Shown piece after piece: positions 27,301-33,900 of a stretch of DNA of 47,669 nt; the stretch's first letter is position 1; each line of letters opens with the position of its first letter. Origin of the DNA: a virus; IMG/VR virus record IMGVR_UViG_3300025011_000075, positions 1 to 47,669 of that record. One strand, 5' to 3'. Position numbers and translations under genes: made by a program. Below the pieces are notes generated by a model. The model did no database searches, was not told the DNA's origin, and saw only the letters and a program-made list of their open reading frames with translations.

Positions 27301-27478
27301 AATCAATTTGAAATGGTACACTGAAATTTAATTCTGAAACTCCTCCGAATTTTAAATTTAACTCAATATTAAATGCTTCACTTAGATTGGCAATAGTAGT
27401 ACGTTCTATATTATTTTTACAAAGAAATAATTGTGGTTGTGGAATAGGTTTACTAAAATCAATATCTTCTAAAAACAT
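21377..27478 (-). CDS. Tail hub/Tal-type protein with eight FN3 domains
   Basis: A 2033-residue tail-tip protein. Residues ~1-550 are a Tal/gp27-like hub (FLEDIDFSKPIP..., GGVSELNFSVP, YYEKMDIEIEAKIVEF). A coiled coil near 370-395 includes KQIEIDN three times. From about 690 to 1520 there are eight fibronectin-III domains, each opening with a D(N/T)xxP motif. A jelly-roll-like segment (about 1560-1760) and a fibre-like end follow. Domains 2-3 resemble 6-7, so a multi-domain block was duplicated. It probably forms the tail hub and contacts cell-wall sugars. ATG 27478 behind AGAGGTG is preferred over the GTG inside the RBS. It directly follows dit. Confidence 0.8.
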   Translation of the reverse strand: MFLEDIDFSKPIPQPQLFLCKNNIERTTIANLSEAFNIELNLKFGGVSELNFSVPFQIDSNNELIKNPNINKLLYKYIIKIKLDSYEDYFIIDKPKDNMSDSDDVKNITCYSLAYELKDKNIRNYVVEAKSINQLFNGFTEDGITYSSILSETNWVLGYTDVDAQILYRGFSVSSKTLLDFLFEIAETFSCIIIFDNKNKVINFYDPLKLGTYKGLTFSYGLYLQNMDYEPDYDNVCTHLKLFGKDDITINEYNSTGTNFLTNYSLFLYPFERDENKNVLKSSLYFTDSLSNTILDYQDLVNSKDTEFTTLIEQKEVKQDELTILDNSLNTLLTELDVIQDNFDIAQANGDDTSALLIEKQNKQIEIDNKQIEIDNKQIEIDNIDLQIASLRSVLSMENNFTVDQITEINNYIIVKELSNDSITNSKDLIEYGKKEFIKIIAPILNIKINTVNLLALFEEQDKWDKFLPTNLGDIIKIYYEKMDIEIEAKIVEFNFNFEEQECTLSISNSKKISDDKQKFIENLNKAISTSTTVDMNKYNISEIPQLTSEINQIINNKWNANKNAIISGTNENYTLDRHGLTLKSPIDELNFLRALHNILAFTNDGGNTYKNALTPLGLIAEVIFGKLLCGVNLQIDASDTQGNKTFTVDQNGIEISGLALTITNGGIPQDQLSDSTQSLITNALQTDKQPPDLSTPTLTAINDGTIKISIAKPIDTDLSGFNIWRNTPTNNSTTATLIKSLTTTSITCPSLLEYIDTNTISNTPYYYWVSAYDTQSNETNKIATTPISITALDTIRPSRPTNLIIKGGWGRIDLSWTAPIDKDIAKYRIQISNFSDFSVIASTIDTNITGYTDFDRTYISIRYYRIYSIDINNNISIDFLSGNGQAVIAGDNTPPNAPSVPTITSDSNGRLIITFKGSGSSDASRYRIIRHTCNSSDKTGDDNGIDIGIINHLGGITHKYIDSYLDKIKYYYYQVYTIDNSGMSSSTALTIPTTGTIQAVDNTPPNIPTISGGESKIGGITIYWNSVTDAVSYNVYRYDSDGVSNEMYMANVSQLQFTDNSMSINVSNSYQYKISAVDSWGNISGKSNLSGSFSSMTPYTASDTTAPTIGTINDPIANDDGSITLSWSGYTDELSGVGGYNIWRILSTQTFDDKELIYSVRNYNITSYTDTTTIHNTTYKYTITCFDNAGNQTAIEENLANWKQITANDIIDPSAPSDLIISGGIGTIMLNWTKPEDLDIANYRIWVSDYSDFNIYDIVNTSQTSYTDTNRDTFNNRYYRIYTIDRAGNKSWDEITVPSTGYISGSGQTAIPGDGAPPSQLPTIDNINTKCNYNGSITITWIPNENPDGDLAKYKIFRSEDGTNFYNIAEVDNFTTNYTNTGLNNGQGYYYKLSCVDYSGMESIDKTESTNILYAIDNDAPPLPNDLSATGDLGAIKLLWTETEKGALYDIYRLKLLPEDELEYTKIITIPGSTGDLGKLMFIDYDPPTNTASTWYYKLKVSDQWGNASEFTDSVSATSTIVFDGNVTGNINGVPATTINSLIINSNNPYFEKDKLFWSDSYVGMDIPNTNVGTIVSGVGSWGTNVLEITGEKRLYYSKAIPIDINRTYKIRFKTRQTVLPTVGGRFMQSGLIYLDSNYNYISIAAICPNIAANNTSWQTIENIVSPNTVNVFPTNTVYVRPFFLVNATDGNGTAQIDGLDFFDITESYNAQVTANNSVQQGIAYSNGFKFDPSANGTGLSVTLGGTGTYSNKIRSIFNATEGIKIQNRPTILSGEEVLGNAWSNAVDQLKIDTDGNLLLSGKIQIGDTFSVTPTGVLNATGATIAGNVDITGTLKIAGTNILDTIDGKITSAGLNSTVNSDINQGKTARSYFDSNGNLIMSHLASITWDKVDTTGATASDVGARPDTWTPTASDVGAVANNQTAVFNTLTNNATLPGLFMNNGQLYINANYINTGILTSVTIDVDTDAKIGNNLILSPSSYSGVQWGEGINTPVIYVDSTPDAGGMHLVNPGHGIYANGIRIDQTPIATFG
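26330..26392. repeat. 21-bp tandem repeat, three copies, in the Tal gene
   Basis: ATTATCTATTTCAATTTGTTT occurs three times in a row (26330, 26351, 26372) and encodes the KQIEIDN heptad repeats of a coiled coil. Confidence 0.85.
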
Positions 27479-27502
27479 TCTTATTTCCACCTCTTTCTTA
27501 AA

Positions 27503-28276
27503 TTAAAATACAACACATTGATATTTGAATTTTATTTTACACTTTCCTACTACTTTTAAATAATTTACTCCCCTGGATAACTCTAAAAATACATTGTTAA
27601 AATTATCATATCTATATAAATTAGATTGATCTGTTGTAATTGTTCCAGTTTTATTATCTATAAAAACTATTTCTTCTGGTAATAAACTAGTAAATGCAAA
27701 TTCTTTATTAGCATTAGAAAGATTAAAAATTGATACATTGCCTAACGTATTAGTTGAATCTATTTCAATATACAATTGAGGGAAAACATTCATATATCCA
27801 TTATTAGTAAATATAATATTAGTTTCATTATTAGATGTACAATCATATATTTGTTCATATATTGGTGATAATGCCCAGGGATATTTGCATCTAAAATTTA
27901 ATTGAATATATCCTTGTTTTAGTCCAGTATGCATGAGAGTAGGATTATCAATAGGCAAACAATAAAATATTTTACTTAGATTCTCACTAAATTGTAATGG
28001 TTTATAATATGATGGTGTTAACCAATATAATATTTGTGCAAGTTTATCATTATCAAAAGTATCTTTAAAGCAAAAATTTACCGAAATAGTCAAAGGTTCA
28101 TATTGTATTTCTTTAAAATAAGTAGATGGATTACCACGAACTTGAGTTTCAAGTATTGTTCTATTGCCTTGTAAAGACTCTTCTAACATACCACTATCTA
28201 AATTAACATTATATAAATTCATCTCTTCACTTGTTTTATTATCATAAATAAAATACAAACTATCTCTAATTGTCAA
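27503..28276 (-). CDS. Distal tail protein (Dit)
   Basis: A 257-residue protein of the Siphovirus distal tail family: N-terminal IRDSLYFIYDNKTSEEMN, GMLEESLQGNRTI, the central WLTPSYYKPLQF block and the C-terminal galectin-like half (FPQLYIEI, YLKVVGKCKIKFKY). It forms the ring joining tail tube and tip. TTG start behind GAGGTGATG. It is immediately followed by Tal, as expected, but separated from the tape measure by about 2.7 kb of accessory genes, which is unusual. Confidence 0.82.
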   Translation of the reverse strand: MTIRDSLYFIYDNKTSEEMNLYNVNLDSGMLEESLQGNRTILETQVRGNPSTYFKEIQYEPLTISVNFCFKDTFDNDKLAQILYWLTPSYYKPLQFSENLSKIFYCLPIDNPTLMHTGLKQGYIQLNFRCKYPWALSPIYEQIYDCTSNNETNIIFTNNGYMNVFPQLYIEIDSTNTLGNVSIFNLSNANKEFAFTSLLPEEIVFIDNKTGTITTDQSNLYRYDNFNNVFLELSRGVNYLKVVGKCKIKFKYQCVVF

Positions 28277-28306
28277 ATCACATCACCTCACTTTCTGCAA
28301 AATAAA

Positions 28307-28328
28307 AAGACCTCATTTAAGAGATCTT
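28307..28328 (-). terminator. Terminator between antirepressor and dit
   Basis: AAGACCTC (28307-28314) and GAGATCTT (28321-28328) pair with one G-U wobble and are followed on the minus strand by TTTATTTTGCA. It shares a 19-base arm with the terminator at 18707. Confidence 0.6.
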
Positions 28329-28352
28329 AAAATAATACTATTATATTATTGA

Positions 28353-29159
28353 TTAATTAGCTTGCTCAAATTGATTTTCTTTTTCTCTCTTTTTATCTAA
28401 AACTTTCTTTATTAAAGGCAACGATTTAGTTTTGCACAAAGTCGTTGCTATATTCAGCATACCTTCCTTTGTTTTCCTTGGTCTAACTACAACCTCGAAA
28501 AATCCATTTTCTCCTAAATATTGAGAGTAAGGGACGTTTCTTGTGAATTCACCATCCATTAAGATCTTTGATTCTCGCAATTCCTTCATCAATGTATTGC
28601 GCCCACATTCACCGAATATACCAGCAACTTGAATAAAATTTAATAAACCATTATCATCCATTACAGCATCATATAAATCTATTTTTGGTTGCTGTTCTAT
28701 TAATTTATTTTCTGCTTCGATTCTTTTATCTTTTTCTTCTTTTAATTCTGTAAGCAATCTAATACCAAAATCTGGTGACATAATCATTTTTTCTAAAGTC
28801 TCTGGGCTTATGTATGCACCATGCTTACGAATGCTAGGAAGAACTTCGTCAAAAACCCATTTCTTAAATCTTGCTGCTTTAATTTTTATATCAGGATTCT
28901 TAGATTGTTTTGCAGCTTCAAAAATCAAACTATAAATATCACTTTCAGGAATAACTTTAGTATCCTGTAATCTACCTAATTTATCGGTGACACGGTAAGT
29001 TACCGCCCCATCACAGTGTGCTGTGACCGCATCATGTGGTCTTGAATAACCTAATGCTTTAGCAACATCATTTGCTACTGCATATGGTTTATCATCAATT
29101 TTTATACATCTTACTTGCCCAAACTCTTCATTGTTAAAAATCATTAAATTATTTTCCAT
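28353..29159 (-). CDS. BRO-N/KilAC phage antirepressor (second copy)
   Basis: A 268-residue antirepressor. The BRO-N domain covers about residues 1-120 (VRCIKIDDKPYAVANDVAKA, ALGYSRPHDAV, ARFKKWVFDEVLPSIRKHG). A KilAC/ANT-type domain covers about 140-255 (LLNFIQVAGIFGECGRNTLM, LMDGEFTRNVPYSQY). Unlike the first copy it has the complete two-domain form. The C-terminal KilAC domain is known to bind DNA or a repressor. ATG behind AAAGGAG. It sits between a dit 5' remnant and the true dit gene, so it appears inserted. Confidence 0.85.
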   Translation of the reverse strand: MENNLMIFNNEEFGQVRCIKIDDKPYAVANDVAKALGYSRPHDAVTAHCDGAVTYRVTDKLGRLQDTKVIPESDIYSLIFEAAKQSKNPDIKIKAARFKKWVFDEVLPSIRKHGAYISPETLEKMIMSPDFGIRLLTELKEEKDKRIEAENKLIEQQPKIDLYDAVMDDNGLLNFIQVAGIFGECGRNTLMKELRESKILMDGEFTRNVPYSQYLGENGFFEVVVRPRKTKEGMLNIATTLCKTKSLPLIKKVLDKKREKENQFEQAN

Positions 29160-29232
29160 ATGATTATCACATTCTCCTTTTATTTTATATTCCTTTAATT
29201 TTAAATTTATTATTTTTTATAAAATTTATTAA

Positions 29233-29274
29233 CTAATTATAAACCATAATTAAAAGACTATCTCTAATTCTCAT
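29233..29274 (-). pseudogene. 13-codon remnant resembling the dit start
   Basis: Behind AAAGGTGGTG an ATG (29274) opens MRIRDSLLIMVYN followed by TAG. The Dit protein at 27503 begins MTIRDSLYFIYDN, and both DNA segments share ATTAGAGATAGT. I infer the left-over 5' end of a dit gene separated from its body by the antirepressor insertion. It could also now serve as a leader peptide for the promoter just upstream. Confidence 0.5.
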
Positions 29275-29300
29275 ATTAACACCACCTTTAAATTAACAAT

Positions 29301-29359
29301 ATAATAGTACAAGTTACCTATTTGCATACTATTATACAATATAAAAATAAATGTGTCAA
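29301..29359 (-). promoter_or_regulatory. Perfect consensus promoter with operator dyad (antirepressor)
   Basis: TTGACA (29359-29354), 17-base spacer, TATAAT (29336-29331) on the minus strand: a perfect sigma-A promoter. ATAATAGTA (29301-29309) and TACTATTAT (29327-29335) form a 9-bp dyad overlapping the -10 and start region, the expected place for a repressor operator. Confidence 0.8.
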
Positions 29360-29380
29360 GAAAAATTAGACATAAAAAGA

Positions 29381-29584
29381 TCAAAACCTACCAGTCATCT
29401 CAAACTTTTCAATCTGTTGACTATTAAATCCAACGTCTAAAAATTTACAGAATTGTTTATAACTAAGATCAGTATAGAATAAAATCGGCACATTCCATGC
29501 ATATCCAACAAATTTATGCTTATAAGTAAACAGCGTTAAACTTTCTGAACCTTCAGCACAAATAATCGGTTTTCTAATTAACAT
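29381..29584 (-). CDS. Small hypothetical protein (67 aa)
   Basis: ATG 29584 behind GGGAGGG. The product (MLIRKPIICAEGSESLTLFT...) has no recognised family. It is cotranscribed with the 105-aa gene from promoter 29978-30006, starting 14 bases after that gene's stop codon. Confidence 0.45.
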   Translation of the reverse strand: MLIRKPIICAEGSESLTLFTYKHKFVGYAWNVPILFYTDLSYKQFCKFLDVGFNSQQIEKFEMTGRF

Positions 29585-29597
29585 TTTAATACCCTCC

Positions 29598-29915
29598 CTA
29601 ACAACCAAATTCTAAAATCAATTGTATTCCATCAATTAATGTCAAGATTATCTGTTCTCCAAAAAACATAGAATATTCATTTCTATATATTTCAGCAACA
29701 CAATCTATATCAATTATTAAATTCTGATAATTATTTTCTTCATCGTATTCTGCATGTCCAAATTGATATTTACCAGAATTAAATACTAAGAATTCAAAAT
29801 TTGGATATTGGATAGGGATTGATACTGTATCACTTACTGCATCCAACCAAATAGATTTGTTAATTGATTGATCCATAATTTCTTCAAATTCGTTATTAGT
29901 AATTTGTTTATACAT
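29598..29915 (-). CDS. Hypothetical protein (105 aa)
   Basis: ATG 29915 behind TGGAGG. An acidic, beta-rich protein (MYKQITNNEFEEIMDQSINK...). It follows a strong promoter with a 10-bp leader dyad, so expression appears regulated. Family not recognised; it is a moron by position. Confidence 0.5.
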   Translation of the reverse strand: MYKQITNNEFEEIMDQSINKSIWLDAVSDTVSIPIQYPNFEFLVFNSGKYQFGHAEYDEENNYQNLIIDIDCVAEIYRNEYSMFFGEQIILTLIDGIQLILEFGC

Positions 29916-29938
29916 TAATAAAACCTCCATTTAATATA

Positions 29939-30006
29939 ATTTATAAGGGCGACTAACTTCAACTACCTTATAAATATATTATAGAGGTTTTTATTATAAA
30001 AGTCAA
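29939..30006 (-). promoter_or_regulatory. Consensus promoter plus 10-bp leader dyad
   Basis: TTGACT (30006-30001), 17-base spacer, TATAAT (29983-29978) on the minus strand. Just downstream CCTTATAAAT (29966-29975) and ATTTATAAGG (29939-29948) form a perfect 10-bp dyad with a 17-base centre, either an operator or a leader hairpin next to the RBS. Confidence 0.75.
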
Positions 30007-30044
30007 CACTTTTTTAACAATATTAATTAAAATAATGAAGATAT

Positions 30045-30248
30045 TTATAAATCGTCTACTTCCCATATATCTTCTACTTTCATATCTAAGGCTTTGGCAA
30101 TTCTTATTGCTACTTCAACATTTGGATTATGTCTATTTTTAATTATATTACCAACAGTAGAATTATTAATTTTTGCTTTATCTGCTAACCATACATTTTT
30201 TGTTCCACGCTCATCCAATATCTCTTTCAATCTATTTTTCACGCTCAT
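30045..30248 (-). CDS. Cro/CI-family HTH repressor (second copy)
   Basis: A 67-residue HTH_3 protein (LKEILDERGTKNVWLADKAK, recognition helix INNSTVGNIIKNR, then VEVAIRIAKALDMKVEDIW). It is clearly related to the 19366 protein. ATG follows AAGGAG, and its promoter has a dyad suggesting autoregulation. It is upstream of small genes and the second BRO antirepressor on the same strand. Confidence 0.8.
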   Translation of the reverse strand: MSVKNRLKEILDERGTKNVWLADKAKINNSTVGNIIKNRHNPNVEVAIRIAKALDMKVEDIWEVDDL

Positions 30249-30273
30249 TTAATTCACTCCTTATCCACAATAT

Positions 30274-30302
30274 ATTATACACCATGTATATGTAATTTAC
30301 AA
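30274..30302 (-). promoter_or_regulatory. Promoter of the second HTH repressor with dyad
   Basis: TTGTAA (30302-30297), 17-base spacer, TATAAT (30279-30274) on the minus strand. TATACACCATGTATA within it is a near-perfect dyad between -10 and -35, suited to autorepression. Confidence 0.65.
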
Positions 30303-30425
30303 AAGTATAGGAATGAATCTATAATTATATTAACATAACTGTTTCATAAAGTCAATAATATTTATTTTTATATTCTAATACTAAAAAATATTTAATAAAT
30401 CTTATAAATATAAGTAAAGTAAAGT

Positions 30426-30447
30426 AAGAGAGTTACACAACTCTCTT
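30426..30447 (-). terminator. Terminator after the 69-aa membrane protein gene
   Basis: AAGAGAGTT (30426-30434) and AACTCTCTT (30439-30447) form a perfect 9-bp stem with a four-base loop, directly after the stop codon. Confidence 0.65.
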
Positions 30448-30451
30448 AACC

Positions 30452-30661
30452 TCAACCTTTAATATAGTAAACTTTATTATTATTTCTAAACATACTAAAA
30501 TTAATAATAGTTGCACCAAAAAAACAAATAAAACTAATCCATGCTGCCCAAAATACTGAAGAAAAACCACCTTTAAAAATAGAAATTAAAATAGATGTTA
30601 ACCATACTAAACTAAGAAAAGCATTGATTCCTACACTAAACATACTTCCTGGTTTTGGCAT
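30452..30661 (-). CDS. Small two-TM membrane protein (69 aa)
   Basis: ATG behind AAAGGAGG. Two hydrophobic segments (VGINAFLSLVWLTSILISIF and FWAAWISFICFFGATIINF) separated by a short Gly/Ser turn, then a basic tail. It looks like a small phage membrane protein (superinfection exclusion or holin-like), but no family is recognised. It is transcribed back to back with the plus-strand 29-aa peptide. Confidence 0.6.
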   Translation of the reverse strand: MPKPGSMFSVGINAFLSLVWLTSILISIFKGGFSSVFWAAWISFICFFGATIINFSMFRNNNKVYYIKG

Positions 30662-30680
30662 AATAATTCCTCCTTTTTTG

Positions 30681-30709
30681 TTTACAAAATAAATAAAACA
30701 TGATAATAT
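30681..30709 (+). promoter_or_regulatory. Promoter of the 29-aa peptide
   Basis: TTTACA (30681-30686), 17-base spacer, TAATAT (30704-30709). Transcription would start near 30715-30717, putting the sequestering arm at the very 5' end of the RNA. Confidence 0.6.
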
Positions 30710-30722
30710 TAACTTACGTGGT

Positions 30723-30788
30723 TAATATCGCCTAGTAGTTGCTAGAATCAAGCTCTCCGTTGATTCTTCAATTAAGGGGGTGATATTA
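30723..30788 (+). promoter_or_regulatory. Structured leader whose 5' end sequesters the RBS
   Basis: TAATATCGCC (30723-30732) pairs over ten positions (one G-U) with GGTGATATTA (30779-30788), which includes the Shine-Dalgarno bases and the A of the start codon. Inside is a perfect 8-bp hairpin AGAATCAA/TTGATTCT (30744-30751, 30760-30767) and a CTAG..CTAG dyad. The GTTAATAT of the 5' arm could also pair with ATATTAAC (30706-30713) in transcripts starting further upstream, which would free the RBS. Confidence 0.6.
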
Positions 30789-30877
30789 TGAAAAAACTTG
30801 CAGATGTGCTGTTAACGACACTATATGTCTTGGGAGCAATCTCTAGTATTTGGGGATGGATACATCCTTTAGTTTAG
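30788..30877 (+). CDS. 29-aa hydrophobic peptide, type I toxin-like
   Basis: ATG 30788 behind GGGGGTG encodes 29 residues: a basic start (MKKLADVLLT), one hydrophobic helix (TLYVLGAISSIWGWI) and a short end. It has its own promoter, a leader that hides the RBS and a strong terminator (30911). Small single-helix peptides with this expression layout are typical of type I toxins on Gram-positive prophages. No antisense RNA can be proven from the sequence. A holin-like or regulatory peptide is the alternative. Confidence 0.6.
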   Translation: MKKLADVLLTTLYVLGAISSIWGWIHPLV

Positions 30878-30910
30878 TTACATATATACATATTTGTAAG
30901 TAAGCACATA

Positions 30911-30941
30911 ATAGGGAGAGTAGTACGATTACTCTCCCTAT
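30911..30941. terminator. Strong 12-bp hairpin terminator between peptide and tape measure genes
   Basis: ATAGGGAGAGTA (30911-30922) and TACTCTCCCTAT (30930-30941) form a perfect 12-bp stem. It lies between the converging peptide gene (+) and tape measure gene (-), and could end both, or mark the shared end of an antisense RNA. Confidence 0.7.
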
Positions 30942-30984
30942 ATAAATTATTATTTAATTAATTTATATATTTAAATCTACAAAA

Positions 30985-33900
30985 CTATTTACCCATTCTT
31001 TTCAAACCACTAACAATTTCAGTAAATACCATATTAGCATCTTTTCTTGTTCCATTTAAATTATCTATATTCAATGTTAAATTATAATTAACATTCCCTG
31101 CACCAGCAACTTGTGGTTGTAAATTAAAACTAGGAGTAATACTAGATATAAAATTCTGCATATTAGGCATAAAATTTTTCATCACATTATTTTCTGGAAT
31201 AGCAAGTTCTCCTTTAAGCATTTTAACAACACTTTCGTTAGATTTAGTATTAAATAATTTATTTACTATATCCATTATTTTAGAAGGTTTGCTATTTGAA
31301 ATAAAACCTCCTTCATGATATACTTGTGTTTTATACCAATCATATGCAGTATCATAATCCATTGAATGTAATAAATTTTTTGTATTATCATCATCTATTT
31401 GATTATAATAACCTTCTGCTGCTTTTGCTGCCCATGCCATTTTTGTTTGATCTCCAGATTCACTACCTTTTTCCCATTCACCTTTCAAATAAACTATTTC
31501 GTTAATTTGAGATTTCCAAGGATAATACTGACTATGTACAGTTGAATTATCACTACCAGAATCATTGCTACCATTTCCACTACTACTAGAATCACCTATA
31601 CTAACACCATTTGCATCGTTAAAACTTTTTATCATTGATAAAGCATTACTAACTTGATTTATAAAATTAGTTTGAATATTATCTCCTAAAGATTTAAACT
31701 TAGAACCTGCAGTAGATTGAAATTTAGTTAATTCATTCTGAATATTAGTAAAATTACCTTTAATAATATCTTCTCTAATTTTTGAAAACTTCTGTTCATC
31801 ATTAATTAGATTGTCATAATATTTTTCAGTAATATCCTTTTGGTCATCCAAACTATCTTTTACAGTATCATACTTATCATCTTCTGCATCTTTTTTTGCT
31901 TCATTATCTTTCTTATAAGCATCTAATTGATCATTAAGATTATCTTTTCTTAATTCTCTGGAACGATCTGTTTGTAATTTTTCAATTTCCTCTTGTTTTG
32001 CTGTTAATTCTTTTTGTAAATCAAATCTTTTAGCATTTGCTTCATATGAATCATCTAATGATAATTTATTTATTTGTTTTTGGATGTCAGATTCTTCTTT
32101 TTGTAGTTTATTTAAATTTTGAGTATAATCTTCTTGATTTTCTTGGTCATTTAATAAGTCTAATTTTTCATTAATAAAATCTTCATATTGCTTCATTTCT
32201 GATTCAATATTTTTAGTTGCTTGATCATGTCTTTTATCTTCTGCATCCATTTGTTTATCAATAGCATCTAAAGCATAATCTTTTTGTTTCTCATACATAT
32301 CTTTATAAATTGATATAATATCATCTGCTAAAGACATTTTTTTGTCGTATAGTGCTTTATTAAGGTCTAATTCAGCAGAAGTTACTTCTTGAAGTTTTTG
32401 CTTTAATTCCTCATAAGCAACAGTCCCTTTTTCTACAAGCATTAATTGTGCTTCAAGATAAGTGCGTTTATTTTGTAATATTATTTGTTCTTGTTTATGA
32501 GATATAACAACTTCTTTAAATTTATCATTATATTCAGTAGTACCATTTTCTAACATTGATAATTCTTTTTCTAGGTTAGAAGTATTATTATTTAAATCAG
32601 ATATAGTATTATCGAATTCTGTTAATTGAGAATTAATTTTTTCAAAATTAGTATCATTAATTTCTTTTTGCAAATTCCACCAAGCTGTAGAATATTTTTC
32701 AACTCTATCTTGTAATTCTTTTAATGCTCTTTGATTATCTTTATAAACAGGAGAATTCATTGCCAACCTTGCCAATTCTGCTGCTTCATGTAGTTTATCT
32801 TGTTCTTCTTTTAATGAATCAGTTTCTAAATCTAAATTATCACGATATTCTTGTGATACTGGACTTAAAGTATTTGATTTTTCTTTTATAAAATTACGTT
32901 TATCTTGTATATCTTGCATATCAGCATCATATTTAATCCAATGTGCTTCCCACCATTGGAGAGAATTTTTTTCTCTATCTTCTGCTAATTTTTGTTGCTC
33001 TGCAATCATATCATTTGTTAGAGCATCTTGTGCGTTTTGTACATCAGTTGATGAAGAGGTAGATACTGTTACAGGAGATAGACCATAATTTTTATAACTG
33101 TTTATAACTTTATTATAATACTCTTCTGTTCCTTCACCATATCCTTTAATACCTTCTTTTAAATTACCTGCTTGTTTTACACGTTTAATTAAATATGCCA
33201 CACCAGCATTAATATTTGTTTCTGGATCAAATACATCTCCACCTTTACCTTCTTCTCTCCATGTTGAAGGTAAAAATTGCATAAGACCACTAGCACCAGA
33301 ACTTGCATTTTTTGCTTTTGGATTAAAACCAGATTCAATATTTATCATTCCAGCAATTAAAGCGGGAGTTATTCCTAATTTTTCAGCATCAATATTATTT
33401 ATTACTGCTTTATTTATTAAGTCTGCAAATTTAACATCTGATGATACACCATTAATATTTACTGTTGTAGGAGTGGTAGTATTATATTTACCCCATTGTG
33501 AAGTATCAAAATTATTTCCTCCACCATACATCTTATAAAATTGTTCCCTTGTCATTTTGCCAGAAACAATATCTTGATATTCAGAAGTTTCAATATGCCA
33601 AGGTTCATTTACTTTTCCAGTTAATCTTCTAACTAAACCATATTTAGATAAAATTTCATTAGTAATTTTACCATTTGCTATTAAATCTTTTATTGCACCT
33701 GAAATATCTACTGCTTGACCTGTATGATGAGGACTACTACCAGGATGTGCTATATAACCACCATTTGACCCACCACGACTAGTCCATATTGCTTGTTGTT
33801 CAGCTAATGAACGATAACCAGAAGTTATATTAATTTTAGTATTATAATCTTTTGCTAATGCACCTAATCTTTCAAGTATCATAGGATTAACATTAGTTTT

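Noticed and set aside
18697-28314. The 19-base direct repeats as attL/attR of a 9.6-kb element
   Set aside because: Both copies are arms and U-tracts of terminators, which tend to look alike, and the segment between includes the essential Tal gene.
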